In this document: positions 23,989 through 32,174 of the stretch, one piece after another | Numbering within the stretch: position 1 is the first letter of the stretch | How the letters are laid out: every line of letters starts with the position of its first letter | Assembly: GCF_003386285.1 (NCBI RefSeq) | Contig: NZ_QPNC01000031.1 | Coordinates: 45,314 to 109,313, forward strand | Source of the DNA: Nocardiopsis sp. FIRDI 009 | GTDB lineage: Bacteria > Actinomycetota > Actinomycetes > Streptosporangiales > Streptosporangiaceae | Length of the DNA: 64,000 bases | Direction of reading: 5' to 3' | The notes under the pieces: model-generated | Told to the model about the DNA's origin: nothing | The model's database searches: none | Seen by the model: the letters and a program-made list of their open reading frames with translations, nothing else | Made by a program: the position numbers and the translations under genes

Positions 23989-25023
23989 TCACTGCGGGCG
24001 CGGGCCCGGGCCAGGGCCGGAGCCAGTCTCGCAGGCGGCGGGGACGCGCGGTCGCACGGGCGGGATGTCCCCCGGGAGCCCGAGGACGACCCCGGCCAGC
24101 CGGGCGCCCTCGGCCAGGCAGTCCGGGATCGGAGCCCGGTCCAGCAACCGGGTGAGGAACCCGGCGGCGAAGGCGTCGCCGGCGCCGACGGGTTCGACGA
24201 CCTCGACCCTGGGCGCGGCCTGGAACCAGGACCGCTCCCCCCGCACGGCGGTGGCGCCCCGGGCGCCCTGCTTGACGACGATCAGGTCGGGTCCGTGCGG
24301 TCCGGCGCCCCGCAGCAGGTCGCACAGTTCCGGTAGGCCGGCCACCCCCCACAGCGACTGGGCCTCGTCGAGGCCGCAGAAGACCACGTCGGCGCGTCGG
24401 GCGAGGTCGAGCAGGGTCGCGGCGTTGCGGTCGCCGTGCAGCGCGGGCCGGTAGTTCACGTCGAAGCTGCGCAGGGCGCCCTCGGGGGACCCGCCCAGCA
24501 GCTCGTCGACCAGACCGCGCGCGGAGGCGGACAGGGCCGCGGTGATCCCGGTGGTGTGGACCAGACGGGGGCGCAGCCGCCAGACCTCGGCGGCGTCCTC
24601 CCGGCTCAGGGCGGAGGCGGCCGATCCGCGGCGCCAGTAGCGCACGCGGGTGCCGTCGGGGCCCGGCTCCTTCATGTACAGGCCGGTGGGGCGTTCGGGG
24701 TCGGTGCGTACGACGCAGCGCACCCCGGCGGCGGCCAGGCGGTCGCGGATCCGCTGTCCGAAGGGGTCGTCGCCCAGGGCACTGCGCCAGGCCACCGACC
24801 GTCCCGAGCGGGCCAGGTGCACGGCGACGTTCGACTCCGCCCCGCCGATCTCCGCGCGGAACAGCGGCGCGGGGTCGGTGGAGTGTCCGTCGGCGGCGCT
24901 CCCGTCGGGGACGAGCAGCGCCATCGTCTCCCCCACGCACACGGCGTCCACCGGTCCGGCGTCGCTGTCCGGGCGGCTGACAGGGGAGTCCGCCCCGTTC
25001 CCGGTCCGTTGCCGCTCGTTCAC
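23989..25023 (-). CDS. kdgK: PfkB-family sugar kinase, probable 2-keto-3-deoxygluconate kinase
   Basis: About 344 residues from GTG 25023, which has GGGAGG six bases upstream; the ATG at 25044 has none. PfkB features: AEIGGAESNVAVHLARSG (about 58-75), FDVNYRPALHGD (187-198), a segment strongly typical of KDG kinases, and GAGDAFAAGF (280-289) with catalytic D283. The reaction is KDG + ATP to KDPG, directly upstream of the aldolase encoded two genes later. A glycine/proline-rich tail follows residue 320. First gene of the leftward operon; 23 bp separate it from iclR. Confidence 0.85.
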   Translation of the reverse strand: MNERQRTGNGADSPVSRPDSDAGPVDAVCVGETMALLVPDGSAADGHSTDPAPLFRAEIGGAESNVAVHLARSGRSVAWRSALGDDPFGQRIRDRLAAAGVRCVVRTDPERPTGLYMKEPGPDGTRVRYWRRGSAASALSREDAAEVWRLRPRLVHTTGITAALSASARGLVDELLGGSPEGALRSFDVNYRPALHGDRNAATLLDLARRADVVFCGLDEAQSLWGVAGLPELCDLLRGAGPHGPDLIVVKQGARGATAVRGERSWFQAAPRVEVVEPVGAGDAFAAGFLTRLLDRAPIPDCLAEGARLAGVVLGLPGDIPPVRPRVPAACETGSGPGPGPRPQ

Positions 25024-25103
25024 CCACGACCTCCCGTTCGTCATCCGCGTCACACGGGGTGTTGACCCGCGGCACAGCCGAATGCTATTCCTGGCGATGG
25101 GAA

Positions 25104-25124
25104 ATGCGCAACAGTGCTGCGCAT
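25104..25124. promoter_or_regulatory. Probable IclR operator in the divergent promoter of the island
   Basis: ATGCGCA at 25104-25110 and TGCGCAT at 25118-25124 form a perfect inverted repeat with a 7-nt spacer, 81 bp from the kinase start and 28 bp from the amidohydrolase start. This is the right size for an IclR-family site and could co-ordinate both operons. Confidence 0.65.
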
Positions 25125-25151
25125 AGTGCAACATCGAGGGGAATGGTTGGT

Positions 25152-26477
25152 GTGTGGGACCTGTTGCTGCGCGGTGGCCGCGTCATCGACCCCGCGTCGG
25201 GACGTGACGAGACCGCCGACGTCGCCGTGCGCGCCGGTCGGATCGCCGCCGTCGCCGCGGGGCTCCCCGAGGACCGGGCGGCGCTGACCGTCGACGCGTC
25301 CGACCGACTGGTCCTGCCGGGGCTGGTCGACGCGCACACGCACGTGTGGCACGGCGCCACCTACTGGGGGCTCGACCCCGAACCCCTGGCCTGGCGCACG
25401 GGTGTGACGACCTGGGTCGACGCCGGATCCGCGGGTGCCTACGCGATGGAGGGACTGCGCCGCGCCGTCGCCGACCCCTCGCCGTTGCGCGTGCACGCGC
25501 TGATCAACGTCTCCGGACTCGGACTCGTCGGCCGCACGGGGGAACACCACGTGCTGGAGAACCTCGACGTGGACGCCGCCGCCGCGGTCGCCGCCCAGCA
25601 CGGCGACCTGGTCCGCGGCGTCAAGGCGCGCATCGACCGACACACCGTCGGCGAGCACGGCCTGGAGCCGCTGCGCCGGGCCGTCGAACTCGCCCGGCGG
25701 CTGGAACGCCCGCTCATGGTGCACATCGGCTACGGGCCGCCCGACCTCGCCGACATCGCCCCCCTCCTCACCGAGGGCGACATCCTCACCCACTGCGCCA
25801 CGGGCGTGGCCACCGACCTCGTCGCCGGCGGCCGCCCCACGGACACCTTCCTGCGCCTGCGCGACTCCGGCGTGCTCTTCGACCTGGGACACGGCTCGGG
25901 CGCCTTCGACTTCGACGTCCTGGAAGCCGAACTGGCCGCCGGGATCGCACCGATCGTCTCCACCGACCTGCACATCCGCTCCGTCCACGGCCCCGCCTTC
26001 GACCTGCCGACCGTGATGGGCAAGGTCATGGCCGCCGGAACGGGGCTCGTCGAGACGGTGGCGGCCGCCACCGTGCGGCCCGCCCGCGCCCTGGGACTCG
26101 ACACCGGGACCCTGGCGGTCGGGGCACGGGCCGACATCGCCGTCTTCGAGGCCGAGTACGGCCGCTTCCCCACCGTCGACGTGCACGGGGGCGTCCGTGA
26201 GTCCCCCCTCCGCCTGACCAACACCGCCACCTACGCCGCGGGTCGACTCCTGCCGCCGCGGGCCGCCGCCCCACCGCCGGTGTGGGTCCCCCTCAGCGAG
26301 GCCCAGCGAAGCGCCGAGGCCGACCGTCGTGACCGCGTCCGGACCTCCGTCCGGCACCTGGACCGGCCCGAGGACTTCGAGGAACCCTTCCCCCGCCCGG
26401 GCCGGGCGCCGGGGAACGGGCACCCGGACCGGACCCTCGGGGCCGGGGACACGTCCCCCGTGGAGGGAACGCGATGA
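25152..26477 (+). CDS. Amidohydrolase/deacetylase (EF_0837-like metallohydrolase)
   Basis: A 441-residue amidohydrolase-superfamily enzyme. Metal ligands are visible: H62 and H64 in DAHTH, the probably carbamylated K158 in GVKAR, H191, H214 and D272 in STDLH. The DAGSAGA motif (90-96) marks the COG3964 group of acyl-amino-acid and acyl-amino-sugar-acid deacetylases, often found beside KDPG aldolases. GTG 25152 is preferred because GAGGGGA lies 9 nt upstream; ATG 25143 would place it one base away. The C-terminal 60 residues are an odd Arg/Pro/Gly-rich tail. It ends in an ATGA overlap with the next gene. Proposed role: deacetylation of N-acetylglucosaminate. Confidence 0.85.
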   Translation: MWDLLLRGGRVIDPASGRDETADVAVRAGRIAAVAAGLPEDRAALTVDASDRLVLPGLVDAHTHVWHGATYWGLDPEPLAWRTGVTTWVDAGSAGAYAMEGLRRAVADPSPLRVHALINVSGLGLVGRTGEHHVLENLDVDAAAAVAAQHGDLVRGVKARIDRHTVGEHGLEPLRRAVELARRLERPLMVHIGYGPPDLADIAPLLTEGDILTHCATGVATDLVAGGRPTDTFLRLRDSGVLFDLGHGSGAFDFDVLEAELAAGIAPIVSTDLHIRSVHGPAFDLPTVMGKVMAAGTGLVETVAAATVRPARALGLDTGTLAVGARADIAVFEAEYGRFPTVDVHGGVRESPLRLTNTATYAAGRLLPPRAAAPPPVWVPLSEAQRSAEADRRDRVRTSVRHLDRPEDFEEPFPRPGRAPGNGHPDRTLGAGDTSPVEGTR

Positions 26478-27802
26478 CCGTCCCCACGCCCGAGCACACG
26501 GCTCGGGACACCGTCCCGTCCCCGATCGCCGGAACGGGCCTGCCCGCCGCGCCACTGGCCGCCCTGGACACCGCCCCGGTCGAGGCGCGCTCCCTGCCGA
26601 CCAGCCCGACCACGGCCGCCGCGGTCCGCGCGGCCGGACTCCGCCTGAGCGACCTGTGGCTGCCCGCCGTCACGCTCGACGAGGCCGCGCTGCGGCACAA
26701 CCTGGACCGGTTCGCCCGCTGGTGCGCCGACCACGGCGCCGACCTCGCGCCGCACGGCAAGACCACCATGTCACCGCACCTGTGGTCGGCCCAGCTGGAG
26801 CGGGGAGCCTGGGGACTGACCGCCGCCACCGTCGCCCAGGCCCGCGTCATGCGCGCCCACGGGGCCCGCCGTGTCCTGGTCGCGAACGAGGTCGTCGAGA
26901 CCGGGCAGCTCGCCTGGATCGCCTCGGCCCTGGCCGAGGAGGACTTCGAGCTCCTGTGTCTGGTGGACTCCGCCGTCGGGGTACGGATCATGGAGTCGGC
27001 GCTGACCGGTGCCGCGCGGCCCCTCCCGGTGCTCGTGGAGCTGGGCGTCGAGGGCGGGCGCACCGGGGCCCGGAGCGTGGCCGACGCGCTGGCCCTGGCC
27101 CGGATGGTCGCCGCCAGCCCGCGGCTGACGCTCGTCGGGGTCGAGGCGTTCGAGGGGGTGTTCCCGCAGCGCCGGGACGACGGCTCGCCCGCGCGGGTCC
27201 GCCGCTGGCTGGACGTCCTGCCCGACGTCGCGCGGCGCGCCGACGCCGAGGGTCTGTTCGCGGAGGCGGCCGAGGTGATCCTCACCGCGGGCGGCAGCAG
27301 CTACCCCGACCTGGTCGCCGACGCGCTGTCGGGGATGCCCGAGCTGTCCCGCCCGATCCGGCGGATCATCCGTTCGGGCTGCTACGTGACCCACGACGAC
27401 CTGTTCATGGAGCGCGCCTCCCCGCTGCGCTCCGCCGCCGACGACGACCCGTTGCGCCCCGCGCTCACCTGCCACGCGCGGGTGCTCTCCCGGCCCGAGC
27501 CCGGGCGGGCCCTGGTGGGCGTCGGCAAACGCGACGTGTCCTTCGACATCGACCTCCCCGTCCCCCGGGCACTGGTGCGGGGGCGACGGCGGATCCCGCT
27601 CGACGACACGGCGCGCGTGGTCGCGCTCAACGACCACCACGCCTTCCTCGACGTCACCGGAACCGGCCCCGACACGCCGGACGTGGGGGACGTCGTCGAA
27701 CTGGGGCTGTCCCACGCGTGCACGGTGTTCGACAAGTGGCCGCTGATCCCGGTGCTCGACGCCGACCACCGGGTCGTGGACGCCGTCCGCACGCTGTTCT
27801 GA
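26474..27802 (+). CDS. Fold-type III PLP enzyme, D-threonine aldolase/D-serine dehydratase-like
   Basis: A 442-residue protein. PLP Lys96 lies in APHGKTTMSP, at the N-terminus of an alanine-racemase-type barrel. The C-terminal domain has NDHHAFLD and SHACTVFDKW, the metal-binding His/Cys pair of D-serine dehydratase and D-threonine aldolase. Such enzymes remove water or an aldehyde from beta-hydroxy-D-amino acids. D-glucosaminate has that structure, so this is my candidate for the step giving 2-keto-3-deoxygluconate and ammonia. It overlaps the amidohydrolase stop (ATGA) and is followed by RidA. The first 50 residues are a Pro/Ala-rich extension. The substrate is inferred. Confidence 0.8.
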   Translation: MTVPTPEHTARDTVPSPIAGTGLPAAPLAALDTAPVEARSLPTSPTTAAAVRAAGLRLSDLWLPAVTLDEAALRHNLDRFARWCADHGADLAPHGKTTMSPHLWSAQLERGAWGLTAATVAQARVMRAHGARRVLVANEVVETGQLAWIASALAEEDFELLCLVDSAVGVRIMESALTGAARPLPVLVELGVEGGRTGARSVADALALARMVAASPRLTLVGVEAFEGVFPQRRDDGSPARVRRWLDVLPDVARRADAEGLFAEAAEVILTAGGSSYPDLVADALSGMPELSRPIRRIIRSGCYVTHDDLFMERASPLRSAADDDPLRPALTCHARVLSRPEPGRALVGVGKRDVSFDIDLPVPRALVRGRRRIPLDDTARVVALNDHHAFLDVTGTGPDTPDVGDVVELGLSHACTVFDKWPLIPVLDADHRVVDAVRTLF

Positions 27803-27845
27803 CCACGCCGGAGACCCGGTGTGTCGCACATCCAAGGAGAAGAAC

Positions 27846-28232
27846 ATGGCCAGCAGGAAGCAGATCGTCACCTCCCCGGACGCCGCGCCGCCCGGAGGGC
27901 CGTACTCGCAGGCGGTCGTCGCCGGTGACTTCGTCTACCTCGCGGGCGCCACCCCGCACCGCGCCGACCGTTCGCTGGTGGACGGGTCGTTCGAGGAGCA
28001 GGCCCGCGCGACCTTCGACAACCTCGTCACCGTGGCCGAGGCCGCCGGGTCGAGCCTGGCCGACGCCGTCCAGGCAAGGGTCTACCTGCGCGACCTGGAC
28101 GACTTCCAGGCGATGAACGCGGTCTTCGCCGAGTACTTCGGGGACGAGCCCCCGGTACGCACCACCATCCAGGCGGATCTTCCCGGCTTCCTCATCGAGG
28201 TCGACGCGGTGCTGTACAAGCCCGCCGGATAG
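27846..28232 (+). CDS. ridA: RidA-family enamine/imine deaminase
   Basis: A 128-residue YjgF/RidA protein. The substrate-binding Arg105 in PPVRTTI and acidic E118 in LIEVDAV are present, as is the GPYSQAVVAGDFVYLAG start of the fold. RidA hydrolyses reactive enamine or imine intermediates released by PLP dehydratases. Its position directly after the fold-III PLP enzyme implies that the latter releases such an intermediate. CAAGGAGAAG gives a strong ribosome-binding site before ATG 27846. A 14-bp hairpin after the gene may reduce expression of the downstream symporter. Confidence 0.93.
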   Translation: MASRKQIVTSPDAAPPGGPYSQAVVAGDFVYLAGATPHRADRSLVDGSFEEQARATFDNLVTVAEAAGSSLADAVQARVYLRDLDDFQAMNAVFAEYFGDEPPVRTTIQADLPGFLIEVDAVLYKPAG

Positions 28233-28262
28233 GCGGCGCCCTCCGCGCCACCGCTTCGCCTC

Positions 28263-28292
28263 GGTCCGCCCGGTGCGCGCACCGGGCGGACC
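28263..28292 (+). terminator. Hairpin between ridA and the symporter gene
   Basis: Fourteen-base perfect arms (GGTCCGCCCGGTGC and complement) separated by two bases. It lies inside the apparent operon and so is probably a partial terminator or mRNA 3' stabiliser. Confidence 0.7.
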
Positions 28293-28365
28293 CCACCCTC
28301 CCCACGCGCTCCCGACCCCGCATGGTCACCGAGCGTCATTCCCCCGTGACTTTTGGACGTGTGTC

Positions 28366-29865
28366 ATGATCGAATCCCACATGGGCTACCTGGTGGCCCT
28401 GCTCGTCGCTGTCCTCCTCATGCTCGGTATCAGCTGGTGGGTGGCCCGGCGCACCAGCAGCGGCGAGGACTTCCTGCTCGCCGGGCGCAAGCTCAGCACC
28501 CCACTCGTGATGGGCAGCACCCTGGCCACCCTCGTCGGCACCGGGTCGAGCCTCGGCGCGGTGGGCTTCGCCTACCAGAACGGCTGGGCGGGCGCGCTGT
28601 ACGGGGTCGGCGGGGCCCTCGGCGTCTTCCTGCTCCTGTGGCTCTTCGCGGACGTGCGCGAACACGGCTTCATGACCTTCGCCGAGGAGATGAGCTACTA
28701 CTACGGCGCCAGCCGCGCGGTGAAGGGCGTCGTGGCCGTCCTGCTCTTCCTGGCCTCGGTCGGCTGGCTGGGCGCGCACATCATGGGCGGGGCGATGTAC
28801 CTGTCCTTCCTCACCGGCATGGACGAGAACCTGGCCAAGGTGGTCATCGCCCTCGGCTTCGGCCTCTACACCGTGGTGGGCGGCTATCTGGCGGTGGTCG
28901 TCACCGACGCCATCCAGGGCACCATCCTCTTCCTCGGCTTCACCGTCCTCGCCGTGCTGGCCCTGGTGACCGTCGGCGGGTTCGACGGGCTGCGCGAGGG
29001 CACGGCCGACGAGGCCGCCTCCCTGCTGGGCGTCGAGGCCCTCGGCCCGCTGCCCGCGCTGTCGCTCGCGGTGGTCATCGCCGTCGGCGTGCTGGCCACC
29101 CCGTCCTACCGTCAGCGGATCTACTCCGCGGCCAACGTGCGGACCGTGCGCCGCAGCTTCCTCCTGGCCGGGGCGCTGTTCGCCGCCTTCTCCGTCCTCC
29201 CGGCCGTCGCCGGGATGTCGGCGCACACCCTCGCTCCCGGCCTGGAGAACCCGGACATGGCCTTCCCGTACCTGGCCACGACCCTGTTCCCGCTGTGGGT
29301 GGGCGCGTTCCTGCTGGTCGCCGGGTTGTCCGCGACGATGTCCTCCGGTGACTCCGACGCCATCGTCGGGGTCACCATCCTCATGCGCGACGTCTCCCAG
29401 GTGGTGACGGGGCGGCTGCCCAGGGCGGAGCGGCTGGTGGCCTACTCGCGGTGGGCTCTGGCCGCGGTGCTCCTGCTGGCCCTGGTGTTCGCGCTGTTGG
29501 CCACGACGATCATCGGCTACATCACCATGATGATCTCCACGGTGCTCACGGGCCTGCTGGTGGCCTCGCTCCTGGGCAAGTTCTGGCCGCGCGCCACCTG
29601 GCAGGGCGGGATCGCCGCGATGGCGGGCGGATCGGCGGCGGCCCTGGTCGTGAACAACGTCGACGCCTACAGCGGGTTCTGGGGCAACGCGGTGCTGCCG
29701 TCGCTGGCGGTCGCCCTGGTCGCGGGGGTGGTGGTCAGCCTGGTCACCCCGCGTACGCGGATCAGCCGCCAGGAGGCGCTGCGCCGCCTGGCGGAGGAAC
29801 GCGCGACGCTGGACGTCGGAACCCGGGTACGCGGCGGGGAGCCCACCGGGCGGACCGCGGACTGA
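28366..29865 (+). CDS. Sodium:solute symporter (SSS family)
   Basis: A 499-residue membrane protein with about 13 transmembrane segments. SSS marks: GEDFLLAGRKLSTPLVMGST near residue 25-45, followed by ATLVGTGSSLG, and GLSATMSSGDSDAIVGVTIL near 320-340. The latter is the sodium-binding helix region with consecutive Ser residues. Family members import sugars, amino acids, carboxylates or urea with Na+. It is the last gene of the rightward island operon, so it probably imports the substrate acid. ATG 28366 is chosen; MGYLVALL at 28381 is an alternative. No strong ribosome-binding site is seen. Confidence 0.88.
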   Translation: MIESHMGYLVALLVAVLLMLGISWWVARRTSSGEDFLLAGRKLSTPLVMGSTLATLVGTGSSLGAVGFAYQNGWAGALYGVGGALGVFLLLWLFADVREHGFMTFAEEMSYYYGASRAVKGVVAVLLFLASVGWLGAHIMGGAMYLSFLTGMDENLAKVVIALGFGLYTVVGGYLAVVVTDAIQGTILFLGFTVLAVLALVTVGGFDGLREGTADEAASLLGVEALGPLPALSLAVVIAVGVLATPSYRQRIYSAANVRTVRRSFLLAGALFAAFSVLPAVAGMSAHTLAPGLENPDMAFPYLATTLFPLWVGAFLLVAGLSATMSSGDSDAIVGVTILMRDVSQVVTGRLPRAERLVAYSRWALAAVLLLALVFALLATTIIGYITMMISTVLTGLLVASLLGKFWPRATWQGGIAAMAGGSAAALVVNNVDAYSGFWGNAVLPSLAVALVAGVVVSLVTPRTRISRQEALRRLAEERATLDVGTRVRGGEPTGRTAD

Positions 29866-30010
29866 ACCGGTGGGCGGGGCGGTCGGCCCCGATGTCAGGT
29901 CGAGGCCCCCGGGTGGGTCCGTGAACGGACGCGACCCACCGGAGACAGCTCCGGGGGCGGCCCGGCCGAGTCCACAGCCTGTGGGCGCGGCCGGCCCGCC
30001 GACCCCGACC

Positions 30011-30384
30011 TCAGGCGTCGAGGCGGCGGCGGGGGGACTCGATGCGGCCGAGGTACCGGTGGGTCCAGTCGCACACTCCGTCGACCGTCGCGCGCAGGGC
30101 CCACCCCGGTTCGGTGAGGGTGTACTCGACTCTCGGCGGCACGGTGGGGTGCCCCTCCCGCTCGACCAGACCGCTGCGCTCCGGCATGCGCAGGTTCTGG
30201 GTGAGCATCTTGTGGCTGATGCCCTCGACCCCGTTCCGCAACTCGCTGAAGCGCAGGGTCCGGTCGCCGAGGGTCTCGATGATCAGGACGCCCACTTGTC
30301 GGCGACGTCCGAGAAGATCGCCAGGGCCAGGGAGTCCGCGCGCCTGGGATCCGCGTCCGACGAGTCCTCGAACTGTGCGGTCAC
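30011..30384 (-). pseudogene. Frameshifted HxlR-family regulator
   Basis: The C-terminal two-thirds (VLIIETLGDRTLRFSELRNG, then PPRVEYTLTEPG) is clear HxlR sequence. Its N-terminal part (from GTG 30384: TAQFEDSSD ... ALAIFSDVADKW) is in another frame. The two join at about 30290, where one base is missing in GTGGGCGTCC, between DKW and VLI. The intact neighbour at 20286 shows these should be continuous. The normally divergent partner, a RidA gene, is also broken. A sequencing error is possible, but two broken neighbours argue for real decay. Confidence 0.75.
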
Positions 30385-30519
30385 ACCATGAGGTTCCCCA
30401 GTCACTGAAAAGTGCGTTCTTCCGTGTCGGCGAGCACGCTCCTACCGTTTCCGGGTAACCACAAGAGACCACGTGCGGCGGGTGCGGGACCGCCACACCG
30501 GACACGGAGAGAAGACGGT

Positions 30520-30920
30520 ATGGCCGTCGCACCGGCGAACCCCGAGGAGTCGCCCCGGATCGACGCCTACCGGCAGGTGTCGATCGCCTCGGGGACGAGG
30601 CTGGTCTCCGTGGCCGGGCAGGTCGCCTGGGACGCCGAGGGGACCACGGTCGGCGAGGGCGACCCCGCCGCGTAGGTCGAGCGGTGCCACCCCAACATCG
30701 GTACGGCCCTGGCCGGGGTCGGCGGTTCCTTCGCCGACGTGGCGAAGCCGACCGTCCACGTCGTCGGCTGGACCCCGGACAGGATGCCGGAGCTCATGGC
30801 GGGGATCTCCCGGGCGGCCGCGGGACTGTGGGGGTCACCCCGGCCACGCTGCTGGGCGTCGCGGCCCTGGACGTCCCGGAGTACCTGGTCGAGATCGAGG
30901 CGACAGCCGTCCTCGACTGA
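30520..30920 (+). pseudogene. RidA-family gene with a premature amber stop and a frameshift
   Basis: Translation begins MAVAPANPEESPRIDAYRQV (ATG 30520, GGAGA upstream) and reads RidA until a TAG at 30673-30675, where a CAG (Gln) is expected before VERCHPNIGTALAGVGG. It continues to SRAAAGL, then needs a one-base deletion near 30828-30832 to resume GVTPATLLGVAALDVPEYL and VEIEATAVLD. The two lesions are independent of each other and of the frameshift in the divergent HxlR gene 135 bp away. A functional intact RidA of the same family exists at 27846 and another at 37958. Confidence 0.8.
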
Positions 30921-30968
30921 TCGGACCGCACCGGATCCGCGCTGGCCCCCTGCCCGACCCCGGACACG

Positions 30969-31000
30969 ACGAAGGCCGGTCCCGTAGGACCGGCCTTCGT
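30969..31000 (-). terminator. Hairpin downstream of tRNA-Pro
   Basis: Fourteen-base perfect arms (ACGAAGGCCGGTCC and complement) around CGTA, directly after the tRNA 3' end. The core GAAGGCCGGT is also used in the hairpin after the integrase, a recurrent terminator type in this genome. Confidence 0.75.
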
Positions 31001-31002
31001 GC

Positions 31003-31080
31003 TGGTCGGGGTGGCGGGATTTGAACCCACGACCTCTTCGTCCCGAACGAAGCGCGCTGCCAAGCTGCGCTACACCCCGA
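31003..31080 (-). tRNA. tRNA-Pro (anticodon CGG)
   Basis: On the minus strand the acceptor stem CGGGGTG/CACCCCG, D-arm with AGCTTGGCAGCGC, anticodon stem CTTCG/CGAAG with loop TTCGGGA (anticodon CGG) and T-arm GTGGG-TTCAAAT-CCCGC fold well. Discriminator A and CCA are encoded at 31003-31006. The adjacent pseudogenes suggest past recombination near this gene. Confidence 0.95.
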
Positions 31081-31153
31081 AGCAACGCCCCCAAGTCTAG
31101 CGGACGTGTGGAGTGCTCGCGCACATCTTTTCCGGGCCCGACGGCGGGGCGGC

Positions 31154-32074
31154 TCAGTCTCCGGCGACGAGGTCCAGCAGCGCCGCCTCCGGGCGGCAGC
31201 AGAACCGCACCGGCGCATACGGCGACGTGCCCAGACCGCCGGACACGTGCAGCCACGCGTCGTCGTACCGGTGCAGCCCCCACGCCCGGCGTCGGTCGAT
31301 CCCGCAGTTCGTGACGAGCGTCCCGTAGAAGGGCAGGCACAGCTGGCCGCCGTGTGTGTGGCCCGCGAGCAGCAACTGGTACCCGTCGGCGGCGAACCGG
31401 CTCAGGTTGGCCGGCTCCGGCGAGTGCAGCAGCCCCACCCGCACGTCCGCGTGCGGGTCCGCCGGACCGGCGACGGCCTCGTACCGGTCCAGCCCGATGT
31501 GCGAGTCGTGCACACCCGCCAACGCCACGTCCAGACCGCCCGCCTTGAGCGACCCCCGGTGGTTGTTCAGGTCCAACCAGCCCGACGCCGACATCGCCTC
31601 GCCCAGCTCACGCCAGGGCAGGTCCGGGCTCCGGCGCTCGGCGTAGTCGGACCGGCTCGTCCGCCACAGGTACCGCGCGGGGTTCTTCAGCCGAGGCGAG
31701 TACATGTCGTTCGACCCGAACACGAACGCCCCCGGCCGGTCCAGGAGCGGCCCCAGGGCGTCGACGAACGGCCCCACGGCGTCCCGGTGGGCCAGCGAGT
31801 CCCCCGTGTTGACCACCAGGTCCGGCTCGTACGCCGCCAGCCCCCGGATCCACTCGATGAGCATCCGCCGACCCGGGGTCAGGTGCGCGTCGGACAGGTG
31901 CAGGATCCGCAGCCGGTCGCTCCCCGGAGGAAGCAGCGGCAGCTCGTACCGCCGCAGTCGGAACCAGTTGCGTTCGATCACCGAGGCGTACCCCAGGCCC
32001 GCCACACCGATCGCGCCCGTCACGGCCGCCGCACGCCCGATCCGGCGCAGGACCCGCCGGTTGTCCGTTTCCAT
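31154..32074 (-). CDS. Calcineurin-like metallophosphoesterase, membrane anchored
   Basis: A 306-residue protein with an N-terminal membrane anchor (about 16-32) and a metallophosphoesterase domain. Visible motifs: HLSDAHL (59-65), NTGDS (89-93), FGSND (119-123, in place of the usual GNHD/E), GLLHSPEP (214-221) and AGHTHGGQ (237-244). The GSND variant appears typical of an actinobacterial YkuE-like subgroup. Members hydrolyse phosphodiesters, such as those of lipids. GGAGGAG precedes ATG 32074. It is divergent from the YqeY gene with a 100-bp gap. Extracytoplasmic location is likely. Confidence 0.88.
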   Translation of the reverse strand: METDNRRVLRRIGRAAAVTGAIGVAGLGYASVIERNWFRLRRYELPLLPPGSDRLRILHLSDAHLTPGRRMLIEWIRGLAAYEPDLVVNTGDSLAHRDAVGPFVDALGPLLDRPGAFVFGSNDMYSPRLKNPARYLWRTSRSDYAERRSPDLPWRELGEAMSASGWLDLNNHRGSLKAGGLDVALAGVHDSHIGLDRYEAVAGPADPHADVRVGLLHSPEPANLSRFAADGYQLLLAGHTHGGQLCLPFYGTLVTNCGIDRRRAWGLHRYDDAWLHVSGGLGTSPYAPVRFCCRPEAALLDLVAGD

Positions 32075-32174
32075 CGGCTCTCCTCCAGAGGTCGACTCGA
32101 TCGTCTCAGATGCGCGGGGCGCGTGTTCACACATCGTTGGTTCGGCCGCGGGGCCCCGCCGTAGGATCGGTGCC

